Assembly: GCA_938042065.1 (NCBI GenBank)
Contig: CALISG010000001.1
Location: forward strand, 1 to 64,000
DNA: 64,000 nt
Reading direction: 5' to 3'
Source of the DNA: an uncultured Candidatus Saccharibacteria bacterium
Lineage (GTDB): Bacteria; Patescibacteriota; Saccharimonadia; Saccharimonadales; Saccharimonadaceae
Position numbers and translations under genes: made by a program. The notes under the pieces were generated by a model. That model made no database searches. It worked only from the letters and a program-made list of their open reading frames with translations, and was not told the DNA's origin. Numbering within the stretch: position 1 is the stretch's first letter; each line of letters opens with the position of its first letter. Positions 27,581 to 36,621 of this stretch are shown piece by piece.

Positions 27581-27764
27581 GAAAACTATCAACCAAAAAA
27601 TTGAAGAGCTACGCCAGATGGTGGCGTGGTTTGAAAGCGATGACTTCGATATTGAACAGGCGATAGAACGCTATCAAGCAGCCGAGAAACTAGCTAGCGA
27701 TATCGAAAAAGATTTGAACGGCTTGCGCAATAAAATTACCGTCCTCAAGGAAAAATTCGCGTGA
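27564..27764 (+). CDS. xseB: exodeoxyribonuclease VII small subunit
   Basis: 66 residues, helical. IEELRQMVAWFESDDFDIEQAIERY is the family signature region: a short helical hairpin that wraps the XseA coiled coil. It overlaps both neighbours, consistent with coupled translation in one operon. Confidence 0.92.
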   Translation: MSSKNEKTINQKIEELRQMVAWFESDDFDIEQAIERYQAAEKLASDIEKDLNGLRNKITVLKEKFA

Positions 27765-28264
27765 TTTTCGCCGCCATTGCGGCCGTGGTGCTACTGTTTG
27801 GCTTTGTGGCTTTCACGGGCGCGCCGTATGTGCCGTCGCGGCGCCGCGACTTGCAAAAAGCTTTTGATGAGCTATATCGGCTCAAAAAAACCGACATGTT
27901 GGTGGATATTGGCTCGGGCGACGGCGTAGTGCTGCGCGAAGCGAGCCGCCGCGGCGCGCGGGCGATTGGTTACGAACTACAACCGCTGCTAGTACTGATT
28001 TCACGTTGGTTATCGCGGCATGACGAGAAAGTATCGGTGCAGCTAGCTAACTTTTGGCGTACGCCGCTACCAGACGAGACGACGGTCATTTATCTCTTTG
28101 GCGACGGTCGTGATATTGCCAAGATGGTTCAATATTTACAGTATGAAACTAACCGCCTTGGACGTGATATTTGGTTGTTGAGCTACGGTTTCGAGGCAGC
28201 TGGGCTTACTTTGCACAAGACCGCGGGCGCGCATAATCTCTATTTGCTGCAGCCGCAAAGTTAA
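27761..28264 (+). CDS. membrane-anchored SAM-dependent methyltransferase-like protein
   Basis: 167 residues: an N-terminal membrane helix (about 1-20), then a Rossmann domain with the SAM-binding VDIGSGDGVVLREASRRG near residue 45. An acidic end to the second strand, GYELQP, fits SAM ribose binding. No target-specific motif is visible. It overlaps xseB by 4 bases (GTGA). Confidence 0.75.
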   Translation: MIFAAIAAVVLLFGFVAFTGAPYVPSRRRDLQKAFDELYRLKKTDMLVDIGSGDGVVLREASRRGARAIGYELQPLLVLISRWLSRHDEKVSVQLANFWRTPLPDETTVIYLFGDGRDIAKMVQYLQYETNRLGRDIWLLSYGFEAAGLTLHKTAGAHNLYLLQPQS

Positions 28265-28304
28265 ACCTTTGCATATTTAGCCTCGACAAAGTATAATCGT
28301 AAGT

Positions 28305-28967
28305 ATGAAGAGTAGGCATCATACAGAAAAAGGCGCTATCACTGGCAGTATTGTCGCTATTGCGGTATTGGTAGTGTTGGTGCTGGGGTTTGGCGGTTTT
28401 AGTATTTGGTCATATATGCAATATCTCGACCAAAAAGAAAACGTCGACGAGAAGATTGAAACAGCTAAAGCTCAGGCTGTCAAAGAGAATAGCGAGAAGC
28501 TAGAGAGCGACTTTGAAAAGCGCGAGAAAGAGCCGAATCGACAGTTTAACGGGCCGTCAGATTACGGCGCCTTGACGTTTGAGTATCCCAAGACTTGGAG
28601 TGCTTATCAGGCAACCGATATTAGCAAGGGCGGCGGCGTGACATATGAAGCCTATTTGAACCCAGTGACAATCCCGCCAATTACCAGAGAGTCGAAGATT
28701 GCCCTGAGGATAACGATTGAGCAAAAGACTTATGACAAATCTGTGTCTACTTACGATCCGTTAATTAAAAGAGGCGACCTGAAGTCGAGCGTTTACAACG
28801 ATGGTAAGCATACGGGCACCAAGCTGGTCGGTAATTTCGACAAGGACACTTACGGTACGGCAGTACTGTTGAAGATGCGCGATCGTACACTGACGATGCG
28901 TACTGACGGCGACGTTTTCACTGCTGACTATGAGAAGCTGCTGAAGACTCTCAAATTCAACGAATAA
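28305..28967 (+). CDS. single-pass membrane protein with extracellular domain, unknown
   Basis: 220 residues: a short basic N-terminus, one membrane helix (about 10-33), a charged coiled-coil stalk (about 40-75), then a beta-rich extracellular domain with GALTFEYPKTWSAYQ, which resembles PsbP-like lipoprotein domains. TATAAT (28292-28297) ends 7 bases before the ATG, so the mRNA is predicted leaderless. Function unknown. Confidence 0.7.
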   Translation: MKSRHHTEKGAITGSIVAIAVLVVLVLGFGGFSIWSYMQYLDQKENVDEKIETAKAQAVKENSEKLESDFEKREKEPNRQFNGPSDYGALTFEYPKTWSAYQATDISKGGGVTYEAYLNPVTIPPITRESKIALRITIEQKTYDKSVSTYDPLIKRGDLKSSVYNDGKHTGTKLVGNFDKDTYGTAVLLKMRDRTLTMRTDGDVFTADYEKLLKTLKFNE

Positions 28968-29017
28968 CTGTTTTGCTTGTGCTAGAACAGCCTGCTGCAG
29001 CATGCTAAACTAGGTGT

Positions 29018-29737
29018 ATGCAGGAGGGTAAGGCGCAGGCTGGTTTGTGGGCAGATTCACCGTCGTTTACAGTGGCGGCGCACGAGCTGAAAGCGCCGCT
29101 TGCTCTGATTCGCCAGTTGGCTATTGAGTTAGAAGCAGGGGAGTATACGGCGCTTGAGCGAGCTGTCTTGGCGCAGCGAATTACACTGACGGCCGAAAGG
29201 GCGCTGCGCTTGACGACAGATTTAACTAAAGCTCGCCGCCTAGAAAACGCCTTATTCACGTTAGAAGCGATTGATGCGGCTGGCCTTTGTAACGAAGTGA
29301 TGAGCGAACTTCAACCGCTGTACCATGCTCATAATAAGTCTCTAAAGACCCAGGTAAAATCTCGTCAGCGACTAATGGTGGCAAATCGTGATTTATTGCG
29401 GCGAATCGTTGCTAACTTTGCTGATAACGCACTACACTATAGCGCTGATGATTCGTCGGTCGCGATCTCGGTGCGGGCTACCGACAGTAATCAGCGGGTA
29501 CGGATCGGGGTGCGTGATTTTGGACCGGCAATTCCAGCGCGAGCTTGGCGGGCGTTGCGCCAAGGGTTGCGCGAGCCGCTGCCGCTGCATAATCGTCCAG
29601 GTAGCAGCGGGCTGGGCATGTTTATTGCTAATGAGTTTGCCTTAGCGATTGGCGCGCAAATTGGCGTTATCCGTCACCGCGATGGCGCAACTTTTTATGT
29701 TGATGTACCAGCGTCGACACAGCTGAGGCTATTATGA
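29018..29737 (+). CDS. minimal soluble histidine kinase
   Basis: 239 residues with only a HisKA and an HATPase_c domain. The H-box AHELKAPLALIR is near residue 21, the N-box RIVANFADNALHYS near 128, then VRDFGPAIP and GSSGLGMFIANEF. There is no membrane helix or sensor domain, so input must come from a partner. It overlaps the following receiver gene by 4 bases (ATGA), marking a cognate pair. TAAACT ends 6 bases before the ATG (possible leaderless start). Confidence 0.85.
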   Translation: MQEGKAQAGLWADSPSFTVAAHELKAPLALIRQLAIELEAGEYTALERAVLAQRITLTAERALRLTTDLTKARRLENALFTLEAIDAAGLCNEVMSELQPLYHAHNKSLKTQVKSRQRLMVANRDLLRRIVANFADNALHYSADDSSVAISVRATDSNQRVRIGVRDFGPAIPARAWRALRQGLREPLPLHNRPGSSGLGMFIANEFALAIGAQIGVIRHRDGATFYVDVPASTQLRLL

Positions 29738-30099
29738 CGCGCGTGCTAGTAATTGATGATGATGAGTGGCTAGCGAAACTGTTTGCGCGGCGTCTCGAGC
29801 ACAACGATATGGTAGTACAGAGCGCTCCAAATGCCATAGAAGCGCTTGATTTGATAGATAGTTTTCGACCCGCGGCGATTATTCTTGATTTATTCATGCC
29901 GGGCCCGAATGGTTTAGTGCTGCTGCACGAGTTGCAATCGCATGACGATCTAGGCCGTATTCCTGTTGTCGTGTGTACAACAAGTGCAAATGACATCACT
30001 CTCGAGCAGTTGCGGCCGTACGGCGTGCGATTATTATTAGATAAAGTATCAATGCATCCAGATGATATTGCCAAAGCGGTGCGAGAGGTGACAGCATGA
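29734..30099 (+). CDS. receiver-domain response regulator, partner of the upstream kinase
   Basis: 121 residues, REC domain only: VLVIDDDEW acidic pocket, phospho-acceptor Asp in IILDLFMPGPNG, Thr in VCTTSA and Lys in LLLDKVSM. No output domain. ATGA overlaps link it to the kinase before and recO after, so the three are one transcript. Confidence 0.85.
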   Translation: MTRVLVIDDDEWLAKLFARRLEHNDMVVQSAPNAIEALDLIDSFRPAAIILDLFMPGPNGLVLLHELQSHDDLGRIPVVVCTTSANDITLEQLRPYGVRLLLDKVSMHPDDIAKAVREVTA

Positions 30100-30770
30100 C
30101 TGCTATTGAACGTACTAAAGCGATAGTGCTGCGCCGGACGAATTACGGCGAGGCAGATCGCATTTTGACGCTATTAACACCGCTTGGGCAACGTAGTGCT
30201 ATAGCGCGCGGCGTACGGCGCGAGAAAAGCCGCTTGGCGGGCGGTATTGAGCTGTTTGCGGTTAGCGATGTAGTGTTACGTCGCGGTAAAGGTAGCCTGT
30301 ATACGATTACGCAGGCGCGGCTTGATTATTTTTACCGCCAGATTTTGCAAGATTATGATCGCTTGCAATTTGGTTATGAATGTATCAAACTGGTTGAACG
30401 CGCTAGTCGCGACGTCGATATCCCAGAATGGTTTGAAGTGCTGAGCGAGACGCTGGCAGGCTTGGGTGATGTGGTTTCTTTGCAGTTGGTGCAAGTATGG
30501 TTTTACTTGCGCTACGCCGAGCTAACCGGCTATGAGCTGAGTTTAGTGAACGATGTTACTGGCCAGCCGCTTGATCGCCAAAAGCGCTACATGTACGATT
30601 CGATTGAACGAGGCTTGCGGTTAAGCGAACAAGGAGAGCTTACTGCTGATCATATTAAGTTTTTGCGCTTAGCAGCGAATAAATCGTTGCGACTGGTGGC
30701 GCAAATTGGCGGGGTCGAGCAGATACTGCCAGGCTGCTGGTTATTGGCTCGCCAACATGCGGGCGTTTAG
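30096..30770 (+). CDS. recO: DNA repair protein RecO
   Basis: 224 residues. The N-terminal OB-fold reads RTKAIVLRRTNYGEADRILT and GVRREKSRLAGG, both characteristic of RecO, which loads RecA with RecR; a helical C-terminal domain follows. I see no zinc-binding cysteines. It is the third gene of the kinase/receiver operon. Confidence 0.9.
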   Translation: MTAIERTKAIVLRRTNYGEADRILTLLTPLGQRSAIARGVRREKSRLAGGIELFAVSDVVLRRGKGSLYTITQARLDYFYRQILQDYDRLQFGYECIKLVERASRDVDIPEWFEVLSETLAGLGDVVSLQLVQVWFYLRYAELTGYELSLVNDVTGQPLDRQKRYMYDSIERGLRLSEQGELTADHIKFLRLAANKSLRLVAQIGGVEQILPGCWLLARQHAGV

Positions 30771-30885
30771 TTGTTGAATTGTCCGTATTGCAGTGAAGCT
30801 ATCAAAAACCAAAGCGTGTTATACTAAAACATAAAGATTTAAGTGCTCGCGCTCACCAACGCAGAGAGGAGAAAGGAGACTTCTT

Positions 30886-32241
30886 GTGAGTCAAGCAAAA
30901 ATGGAAGCAATTATTAGCCTGTGCAAGCGCCGCGGCTTTATTTATCAGGGGTCGGATGTGTATGGCGGTCTTTCTGGCACCTGGGACTATGGCCCGCTGG
31001 GCGTGCAACTGAAGCGTAATATCATGAATTTGTGGTGGCGCCGGTTTGTTGACGAGCGTGATGATATATACGGCGTCGATGCGGCGATTCTGATGAATCA
31101 GAAAGTCTGGCAGGCGAGTGGACATGTGGATACTTTCGTCGATCCGCTGTGCGAAGATACGGTCAATCACCGCCGCTACCGCACTGATCATATTCTCAAG
31201 GACAACGGCGTTGATGTAGATGGCATGACCATGGAGCAGATGGATGCGGTAATTGCCGAGCGCGGCATCAAAAGCCCGGATGGTAATCCGCTGAGTGAGT
31301 CACGGACGTTTAATATGATGTTCAAAACGCACGTTGGCGCGACTGAGAGCGAGGACAGTATTTCGTACCTCCGCCCAGAAACCGCCCAAGGTATCTTCAC
31401 CAATTTCAAAAACGTCGTCGATAGTTTTTACCCGAACCTACCGTTTGGTATCGCTCAGCAGGGCAAGGCGTTTCGTAATGAAATTGCGCCGCGCGACTTC
31501 GTCTTCCGCTCTCGCGAGTTTGAGCAGATGGAGATTGAATATTTCGTCGACCCTGAGCATTGGCAGGAGGCATTTGATGAGCTGCTGGCGGCGACGCATG
31601 CGTTTTTGGCAGAACTGGGTCTTAAACAAGAGCACATCCACGAGCTGGACGTGCCGGCGGAGGATCGGGCGCACTATAGTAAAAAGACGATTGACATTGA
31701 GTACGATTATCCGATTGGCCGCGAGGAGTTGATGGGTATCGCGTATCGCACTGATTTTGACCTAATGAACATCCAGCGGGTCAGCGGCAAGAGCATGGAA
31801 TACACCGTCAAGGGAACGAACACAAAATTTGTTCCGCACGTCATCGAGCCGTCGTTTGGTGTCGAGCGGGCGCTGATGGCGGTGCTGTCGAGTGCCTACC
31901 GCGAGGACGAGCAGAACGGTGAAAAGCGGGTGTATTTGGCACTGCCAGAGCATTTGGCGCCAGTTAAATTTGCCGTCTCGCCACTACTCAAAAACAAGCC
32001 AGAATTGGTGGAAAAAGCTCGCGACGTCTACGCCCAGCTCGCCAAAGCCAACCCGGGCCGAGTGATGTGGGACGACAACGGCAACATCGGTAAACGCTAC
32101 CGCCGCCAGGACGAAATCGGTACACCGCACTGCGTGGTCATCGACTTCCAGACGCTGGAGGACGACACCGTCACCGTGCGCGAGCGGGATACGACGACGC
32201 AGAGGCGAGTGGACTACGGGGAGTTAAATACAGCTCTATAA
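30886..32241 (+). CDS. glyS: glycyl-tRNA synthetase (dimeric class II type)
   Basis: 451 residues, the eukaryote/Gram-positive-like homodimeric type. Seen: CKRRGFIYQGSDVYGGLSG at the N-terminus, FNMMFKTHVG, motif 2 region FRNEIAPRDFVFRSREF, EPSFGVERALMA at motif 3, and an anticodon-binding C-terminus ending near ERDTTTQRRVDY. GTG start behind GAAAGGAG (30872-30879); TATACT near 30818 leaves a leader of about 60 bases, so this gene is leadered. Confidence 0.94.
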   Translation: MSQAKMEAIISLCKRRGFIYQGSDVYGGLSGTWDYGPLGVQLKRNIMNLWWRRFVDERDDIYGVDAAILMNQKVWQASGHVDTFVDPLCEDTVNHRRYRTDHILKDNGVDVDGMTMEQMDAVIAERGIKSPDGNPLSESRTFNMMFKTHVGATESEDSISYLRPETAQGIFTNFKNVVDSFYPNLPFGIAQQGKAFRNEIAPRDFVFRSREFEQMEIEYFVDPEHWQEAFDELLAATHAFLAELGLKQEHIHELDVPAEDRAHYSKKTIDIEYDYPIGREELMGIAYRTDFDLMNIQRVSGKSMEYTVKGTNTKFVPHVIEPSFGVERALMAVLSSAYREDEQNGEKRVYLALPEHLAPVKFAVSPLLKNKPELVEKARDVYAQLAKANPGRVMWDDNGNIGKRYRRQDEIGTPHCVVIDFQTLEDDTVTVRERDTTTQRRVDYGELNTAL

Positions 32242-32297
32242 CTTGCATAAATGTGGTTATGATGTAAAATTAGGTTTAGATTAAAAGGAGAGTTATT

Positions 32298-32910
32298 ATG
32301 GAGAGAATATTAACTGTTAAACCAAGCGATTTGACTGAATCTCAAATGGGGGGGGGTGAATCGCTTAGCTTCATTAGGCTTTGAACAAACTGAAGCTGAA
32401 ATGTATCAAGATACAAAAGACCATGTTCTAGATTCCGACCAAATACAGCTGGGGTATGTTAACGGAGAGCTTAAAGGGTTTGCTCTGTATAGTTCGTGTA
32501 TTGGGAGTTTGGCTGTAGAACTTGTTGGTATAGCGATAGAACCTAAGTATCAAGGACGAGGTTTTGGTGGTCGATTGTTGGCTCATTATGTTAGTAGTGA
32601 GCAGCCAGATTATCTGACAGCTTATACGAGAAATCCATCTACGGTAGGCTTGTTAAATCGCTACAATGGAACGTTTCCTTTGAATAGAGATGAAGAGCTA
32701 GCGTTAATGGCTGAGAATATGAATGGTGCAGAGCTCGTAGACGGAGTCGCTTACCACATTGGTCGGTATGGGCAAGATGGACTATACGGGGTTAACGATC
32801 CCGCTAACCGCAGTCTGAAGGGCGACAATACGCCTTTGAAAGAAAGATTCCCTAAGCTCTCTGATCCAGGCAGTGCTTTGGTTTTGGCTGCGAAGGTTGA
32901 TCGGTTCTAA
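32298..32910 (+). pseudogene. GNAT-family acetyltransferase gene split by a run of nine G
   Basis: A good start (AAGGAG, then ATG 32298) reads MERILTVKPSDLTESQM and then enters nine consecutive G (32348-32356), after which this frame stops at once. The rest of the protein continues in the neighbouring frame to 32910 with the acetyl-CoA loop EPKYQGRGFGGRLLAHYV. Removing one G joins the two parts into one reading frame of about 203 residues. Either the gene is switched off in this copy by tract slippage (phase variation), or the run was mis-sequenced. A GTG inside the tract could give a shorter product. Substrate unknown. Confidence 0.7.
32348..32356 (+). repeat. homopolymer tract of nine G
   Basis: Nine consecutive G residues in the 5' part of the GNAT gene. 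Eight G would restore the frame. Confidence 0.9.
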
Positions 32911-32912
32911 CT

Positions 32913-33599
32913 ATGAAAATACTCGCAATCATCTCCACTCACGGCAACGAATTATTGGGTCCAAATCTGCTGGCTCATATGCTCGCCAAGCGGTCTAGGC
33001 TGCTGGAGAATATGGAGTTCATCATGGCTAATCCGCGCGCTTATGTGAAGAATGTGCGGTATACCGAGTCTGATTTGAACAGAAGCTACGGGCTTAATCT
33101 GGATACTTATGAAGGCAAGCGGGCGAAAGTAATTGAAGAGCGGATTCGCTTATTGCAGCCAGAGTTGGTGCTGGATCTTCATACAACCACTGCCGAGCAG
33201 CCAGATGTCTTGATAACGGCAGATAGAGATAACGAAGCGGCGCGGAGTTTTATCAATGCTAGCGCCACAAAAGATATTCTGGTAGTTGAACCGCTCAATG
33301 ATATCACGACGGTGGCGCCGAACTTTGTGGCTTATGAAGTGCCAAATTCGCACCTGAACGATGATTTGTACGAGCAAATATGCGCTGACATAGCGAGATA
33401 TTTGGACGGCAAGATAATTAACCAAGAGCGGACTTTTTACAAAATGACAGGGAAGATCCTGCCCGAGGAAGAGCGAAATATTGCTGATCTTAAAAACTTT
33501 GTCTATAACGATGAGCTGCAAGCTATCCCGGCTTTCCTTGGCGAGGAAGCGTATAAGCAAGACGGTACTTACGCCGGGTTTAGGCTAAAAGTGTTATAA
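32913..33599 (+). CDS. aspartoacylase/succinylglutamate desuccinylase-like zinc hydrolase
   Basis: 228 residues of the M14-related AstE/AspA group. Seen: zinc ligands in ISTHGNELLGP (H and E) and VLDLHTTT (H), plus NPRAYVKNVRYTESDLNRSYG, which resembles the substrate arginine region. The family deacylates N-acylated amino acids. It lies 2 bases after the GNAT gene, so an acylation/deacylation pair is possible, which is inference. Confidence 0.82.
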   Translation: MKILAIISTHGNELLGPNLLAHMLAKRSRLLENMEFIMANPRAYVKNVRYTESDLNRSYGLNLDTYEGKRAKVIEERIRLLQPELVLDLHTTTAEQPDVLITADRDNEAARSFINASATKDILVVEPLNDITTVAPNFVAYEVPNSHLNDDLYEQICADIARYLDGKIINQERTFYKMTGKILPEEERNIADLKNFVYNDELQAIPAFLGEEAYKQDGTYAGFRLKVL

Positions 33600-33607
33600 T
33601 TGTCCCT

Positions 33608-34093
33608 ATGACAAAACTCACCAACGGGCATCTCGTAACGCAAGATTCAGTCGGAGTGACTCGCCACGATTACCTCTATCGAATTTCGCTCAAAGCTCTC
33701 ATCTATAACGATGCTGGGCAAATATTGGTCGTTAAAGAAATTAATCGGACGTACTGGGATTTGCCGGGCGGAGGCATGGATTATGATGAGGATTTTGAAT
33801 CATCGCTGAAACGCGAGTTGTACGAAGAAGTTGGCTATAAAGGTGATTTGCGCTATCAACTGTTTGACGCATCAGAACAGATGTATATTGAGCGGCTTGA
33901 TGCAAATCAAATCTGTTTTTATTGTCGCGTCTGGTCGGAGAACTTTGATTTTATACCAGGCGAAGAGGGTGATGAAATAATGTTTATTAATCCTGAGGAA
34001 TTATTGCTTCAGAAGAGCGAGGTTGACGCGCCAGCTCGAGCGCATGCGGCGCATATGAAATGGCAGGAACTGCATAGCGAAATCGTGCGGTAA
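33608..34093 (+). CDS. Nudix hydrolase
   Basis: 161 residues with a complete Nudix box: GGGMDYDEDF, then SSLKRELYEEVGY. These enzymes hydrolyse nucleoside diphosphates linked to another group; the substrate is not predictable. TATAAT (33595-33600) ends 7 bases before the ATG, so it is predicted leaderless. Confidence 0.88.
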   Translation: MTKLTNGHLVTQDSVGVTRHDYLYRISLKALIYNDAGQILVVKEINRTYWDLPGGGMDYDEDFESSLKRELYEEVGYKGDLRYQLFDASEQMYIERLDANQICFYCRVWSENFDFIPGEEGDEIMFINPEELLLQKSEVDAPARAHAAHMKWQELHSEIVR

Positions 34094-34116
34094 ATATTGA
34101 TTTGGTTTCGCTAATA

Positions 34117-34145
34117 TTGCAATAAAATTATAATTTTGTTATAAT
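34117..34145 (+). promoter_or_regulatory. promoter and palindromic operator of the AbrB/Doc pair
   Basis: TTGCAA (34117-34122), 17 bases, TATAAT (34140-34145), ending 6 bases before ATG 34152. The spacer contains the perfect palindrome AAAATTATAATTTT (34124-34137), well placed for repression by the AbrB-like antitoxin or the toxin-antitoxin complex. Confidence 0.65.
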
Positions 34146-34151
34146 GTTTGC

Positions 34152-34373
34152 ATGGTAATCACCACGATTCAAAAAGTTATCAAGATTGGTTCCAGCCGCG
34201 GCGTGACGCTGCCGGCGCGGGATTTGCGGGCGCTGGGGATTCGCGATGGCGACGAAATTGAAGTCACGGTACGTAAGCGTTCGGAGGCGGCTGACGATAA
34301 TCAAGTGCTCAAAACTGCAAACTCGCTCCTTAGGCGATACAAAGAGGATTTTTCTCACTTGGCGAAGCGCTAA
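34152..34373 (+). CDS. AbrB/MazE-type antitoxin
   Basis: 73 residues. The SpoVT-AbrB swapped-hairpin domain is visible: TTIQKVIKIGSSRGVTLPARDLRALGIRDGDEIEVTV. The C-terminal 25 residues probably wrap the toxin. Predicted leaderless start. Its stop overlaps the Doc start as TAATG. Confidence 0.85.
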   Translation: MVITTIQKVIKIGSSRGVTLPARDLRALGIRDGDEIEVTVRKRSEAADDNQVLKTANSLLRRYKEDFSHLAKR

Positions 34374-34765
34374 TGGTTAGTTTGACTCTCGAGCAGATTC
34401 TGCAGCTTCATGCATTGGTGCTTGTCAAAGACGGCGGTGTAGATGGCGTGCGTGATGTCGGACGACTGGAGGCTGCGGTGTCAACACAGCATCAAGTAGT
34501 ATTTGGCGAGGAATTATATGCAACAGTATTTGCCAAGGCAGCGGCGTTGATGCGCGGGATTGTTGGCGACCATCCATTCACTGATGGTAACAAGCGTACA
34601 GCAATGCTCGCCGGGCTGACTTTGCTGGAGGTTAATGGGTATAATTTTACAGCACAGAGAGGTGAACTAGAAAATTTCGCTGTCCGCGTCGCGACCGATC
34701 ATCTCGATATTGATGCGATTGCTGATTGGCTGGAGCGTCATTCGCGGGACGTATCGATGGTTTGA
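34373..34765 (+). CDS. doc: Doc-like Fic-domain toxin
   Basis: 130 residues. The Fic/Doc loop reads HPFTDGNKRTAM near residues 66-77 (family HxFx[D/A]xNKR). Doc proteins phosphorylate EF-Tu using ATP and stop translation; the short single-domain size and the aspartate in the loop fit Doc rather than AMPylating Fic. Classical Doc pairs with Phd, while here the partner is AbrB-like, a known alternative pairing. Translationally coupled to the antitoxin. Confidence 0.85.
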   Translation: MVSLTLEQILQLHALVLVKDGGVDGVRDVGRLEAAVSTQHQVVFGEELYATVFAKAAALMRGIVGDHPFTDGNKRTAMLAGLTLLEVNGYNFTAQRGELENFAVRVATDHLDIDAIADWLERHSRDVSMV

Positions 34766-34841
34766 TAACAAGGAATTTTAGTGGTAAGTAGGGTTTCTAT
34801 GAGGTTTCTTGCCGCCTGACAGAGATGATATACTAAAGCTT

Positions 34842-35414
34842 ATGACTACTATCTATATCGCTCGCCACGGCCAGAATGAAGACAATGTGCGCGGGATTTT
34901 GAACGGCCATCGCGACCTGCCGCTGACTGATTTGGGACGCCAGCAAGCGCGGCAATTGGCGCGTCACATCAAGGATAGGGGACTGGTTTTTGACGCGGTG
35001 TATGCATCGCCGCTTGATCGAGCGTTCGAGACGGCCGCGATTGTAGCGACAGCGCTGGGCCTTGCCGAGCCGATAGTTCACGATGATTTAATCGAGCGTG
35101 ATTTTGGCATTATGACTGGTAAGCCGGCCGCTGATATTGAAGCAATCTGCGCGCCGGACATCATCAAAGCAGAAAACGTGACCTATTTTTTGAATCCTGA
35201 CGGCGCTGAGACTTTTCCTGAGTTATTGGCTCGCGGCCAGCGGGTGCTTGATTTCATGGCGCATCAACACCCAGATCAAACGGTGTTGTTGGCTTGCCAT
35301 GGCGATATTGGCAAAATGATATATGCTGCAGCAACCAGCACGCCATGGCGGCAGGTCTTAACCGATTTTTACTTTGGCAATACGGATATTATCGGTCCAG
35401 TGGACGTACTCTAA
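34842..35414 (+). CDS. histidine phosphatase family protein (phosphoglycerate mutase-like)
   Basis: 190 residues. Catalytic motif IARHGQNEDN at the N-terminus (H in RHG), acid-base E in LIERDFGIMTG, and the second His in LLACHGDIGK. Broad family of phosphomonoesterases; no close subfamily marker. TATACT (34829-34834) ends 7 bases before ATG 34842, so the in-frame ATG at 34809, upstream of the -10, is not used. Confidence 0.87.
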   Translation: MTTIYIARHGQNEDNVRGILNGHRDLPLTDLGRQQARQLARHIKDRGLVFDAVYASPLDRAFETAAIVATALGLAEPIVHDDLIERDFGIMTGKPAADIEAICAPDIIKAENVTYFLNPDGAETFPELLARGQRVLDFMAHQHPDQTVLLACHGDIGKMIYAAATSTPWRQVLTDFYFGNTDIIGPVDVL

Positions 35415-35432
35415 ACGTGATATCATTTATAT

Positions 35433-36002
35433 ATGAGAGAAATTGAGATAAAAGTTAGGCTGCAAGATAAAGAAGGGCTGTTGGCTGCGTTGGCGGGTAA
35501 GGGTATTGCTCTCGGCGAGCCAGTGCATCAACGCGATCAAGTGTTTGGTCTGCCAGGAGAAGCTGGCGGCGATGGCAATATGGTGCCTTGGCTGCGGGTG
35601 CGTACCGAAACGCATGGACAAGGCGAAAATGAAACCAAGCGGACGTTATTCACCCTAAAACGATCAGTCACTGGGCAGTTGGATAGTATTGAACGCGAAA
35701 CAGAAGTTGGAGATCCAGACGTCATGATCGCTATTGTCAAGGAGCTAGGTTTCGTGCCATTTTCGGACATATCAAAGACTCGCCGGACTGGCAAGCTGAA
35801 TAATATAGAAGTATGCATCGACTCGGCGGAGGGTTTGGGCGACTTTATGGAATTAGAGCGATTAGCTGACGAGAATGCCGATCCTGCCGTTATAACCGAT
35901 GATCTATGGCGCATTATGGCGGAATTGGGCGTCAGCCGTCAAGACGAGGTGACCGATGGCTATGATATTTTGATGAAAAAGTTGGGGGCATGCATAGTGT
36001 AA
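35433..36002 (+). CDS. CYTH-domain protein (class IV adenylate cyclase/ThTPase-like)
   Basis: 189 residues. The ExExK signature reads EIEIK at residues 3-7; further tunnel residues in LRVRTE, FTLKRSV, SIERETEV and FMELERLAD. CYTH enzymes act on triphosphate substrates (ATP to cAMP, thiamine triphosphate, or polyphosphate) with divalent metal. Which one is not clear. TATCAT ends 6 bases before the ATG. Confidence 0.85.
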   Translation: MREIEIKVRLQDKEGLLAALAGKGIALGEPVHQRDQVFGLPGEAGGDGNMVPWLRVRTETHGQGENETKRTLFTLKRSVTGQLDSIERETEVGDPDVMIAIVKELGFVPFSDISKTRRTGKLNNIEVCIDSAEGLGDFMELERLADENADPAVITDDLWRIMAELGVSRQDEVTDGYDILMKKLGACIV

Positions 36003-36565
36003 TGACCGAACGCGTTTTGCCGAAAGGTGCTCGTCTGATTCCTCCGAAAGCAGATTGTGTTTTTAGAGGTGAGATTTACGAAGTACATCAATGGCCGCAA
36101 AAGATGCCTGATGGTAGCGTAGAAACTTTTGAAATGCTGCGCCGTCCAGACACTGTGATGGTCATTGCGCTCGACCAGGCTGGCGATGCGCTGGTAATCG
36201 ACGAAAAGCAACCGGGCGGGATTGTCCGCAAGAACCATTTGCCAGTCGGCCGAGTTGATCCTAGTGATGAGTCGGTATTAGTAGCGGCACAGCGCGAACT
36301 GAGAGAAGAAACAGGCTGGACTTTTGCTAATTGGAGACTGCTTGATGTCGTGCAGATGGATAAGAAAATTGAGTGGTTTACCTATTTGTTCCTGGCTACA
36401 GGGGGAGTGTTGCATCGAGCAGCGCAGCATCTTGATGCTGGCGAAGATATTACGGTTAAATCAGCACCCTTGGCAGAAGTGCTGCATCAAGACAACGTGC
36501 TCCGGTATTTTCCGTGGCTTCGCGATGTTGAGTCGGCCGAAGATTTAACGCCTCGTGATTTTTGA
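36002..36565 (+). CDS. Nudix hydrolase, ADP-ribose pyrophosphatase-like
   Basis: 187 residues. Nudix box GRVDPSDESVLVAAQRELR followed by EETGW; the preceding glycine-rich start of the box is altered (PVGRVD). Overall layout (EVLRRPDTV-like strand, then box, then a long loop) resembles ADP-ribose pyrophosphatases. ATG 36002 overlaps the CYTH stop as TAATG; an in-frame ATG at 35990 behind a run of G is the alternative start. Confidence 0.8.
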   Translation: MTERVLPKGARLIPPKADCVFRGEIYEVHQWPQKMPDGSVETFEMLRRPDTVMVIALDQAGDALVIDEKQPGGIVRKNHLPVGRVDPSDESVLVAAQRELREETGWTFANWRLLDVVQMDKKIEWFTYLFLATGGVLHRAAQHLDAGEDITVKSAPLAEVLHQDNVLRYFPWLRDVESAEDLTPRDF

Positions 36566-36621
36566 AGTTAGCTACTGATTGAAAGTAGCTATTGAGCTTA
36601 AAAAGCGTTATACTAAGGGTT

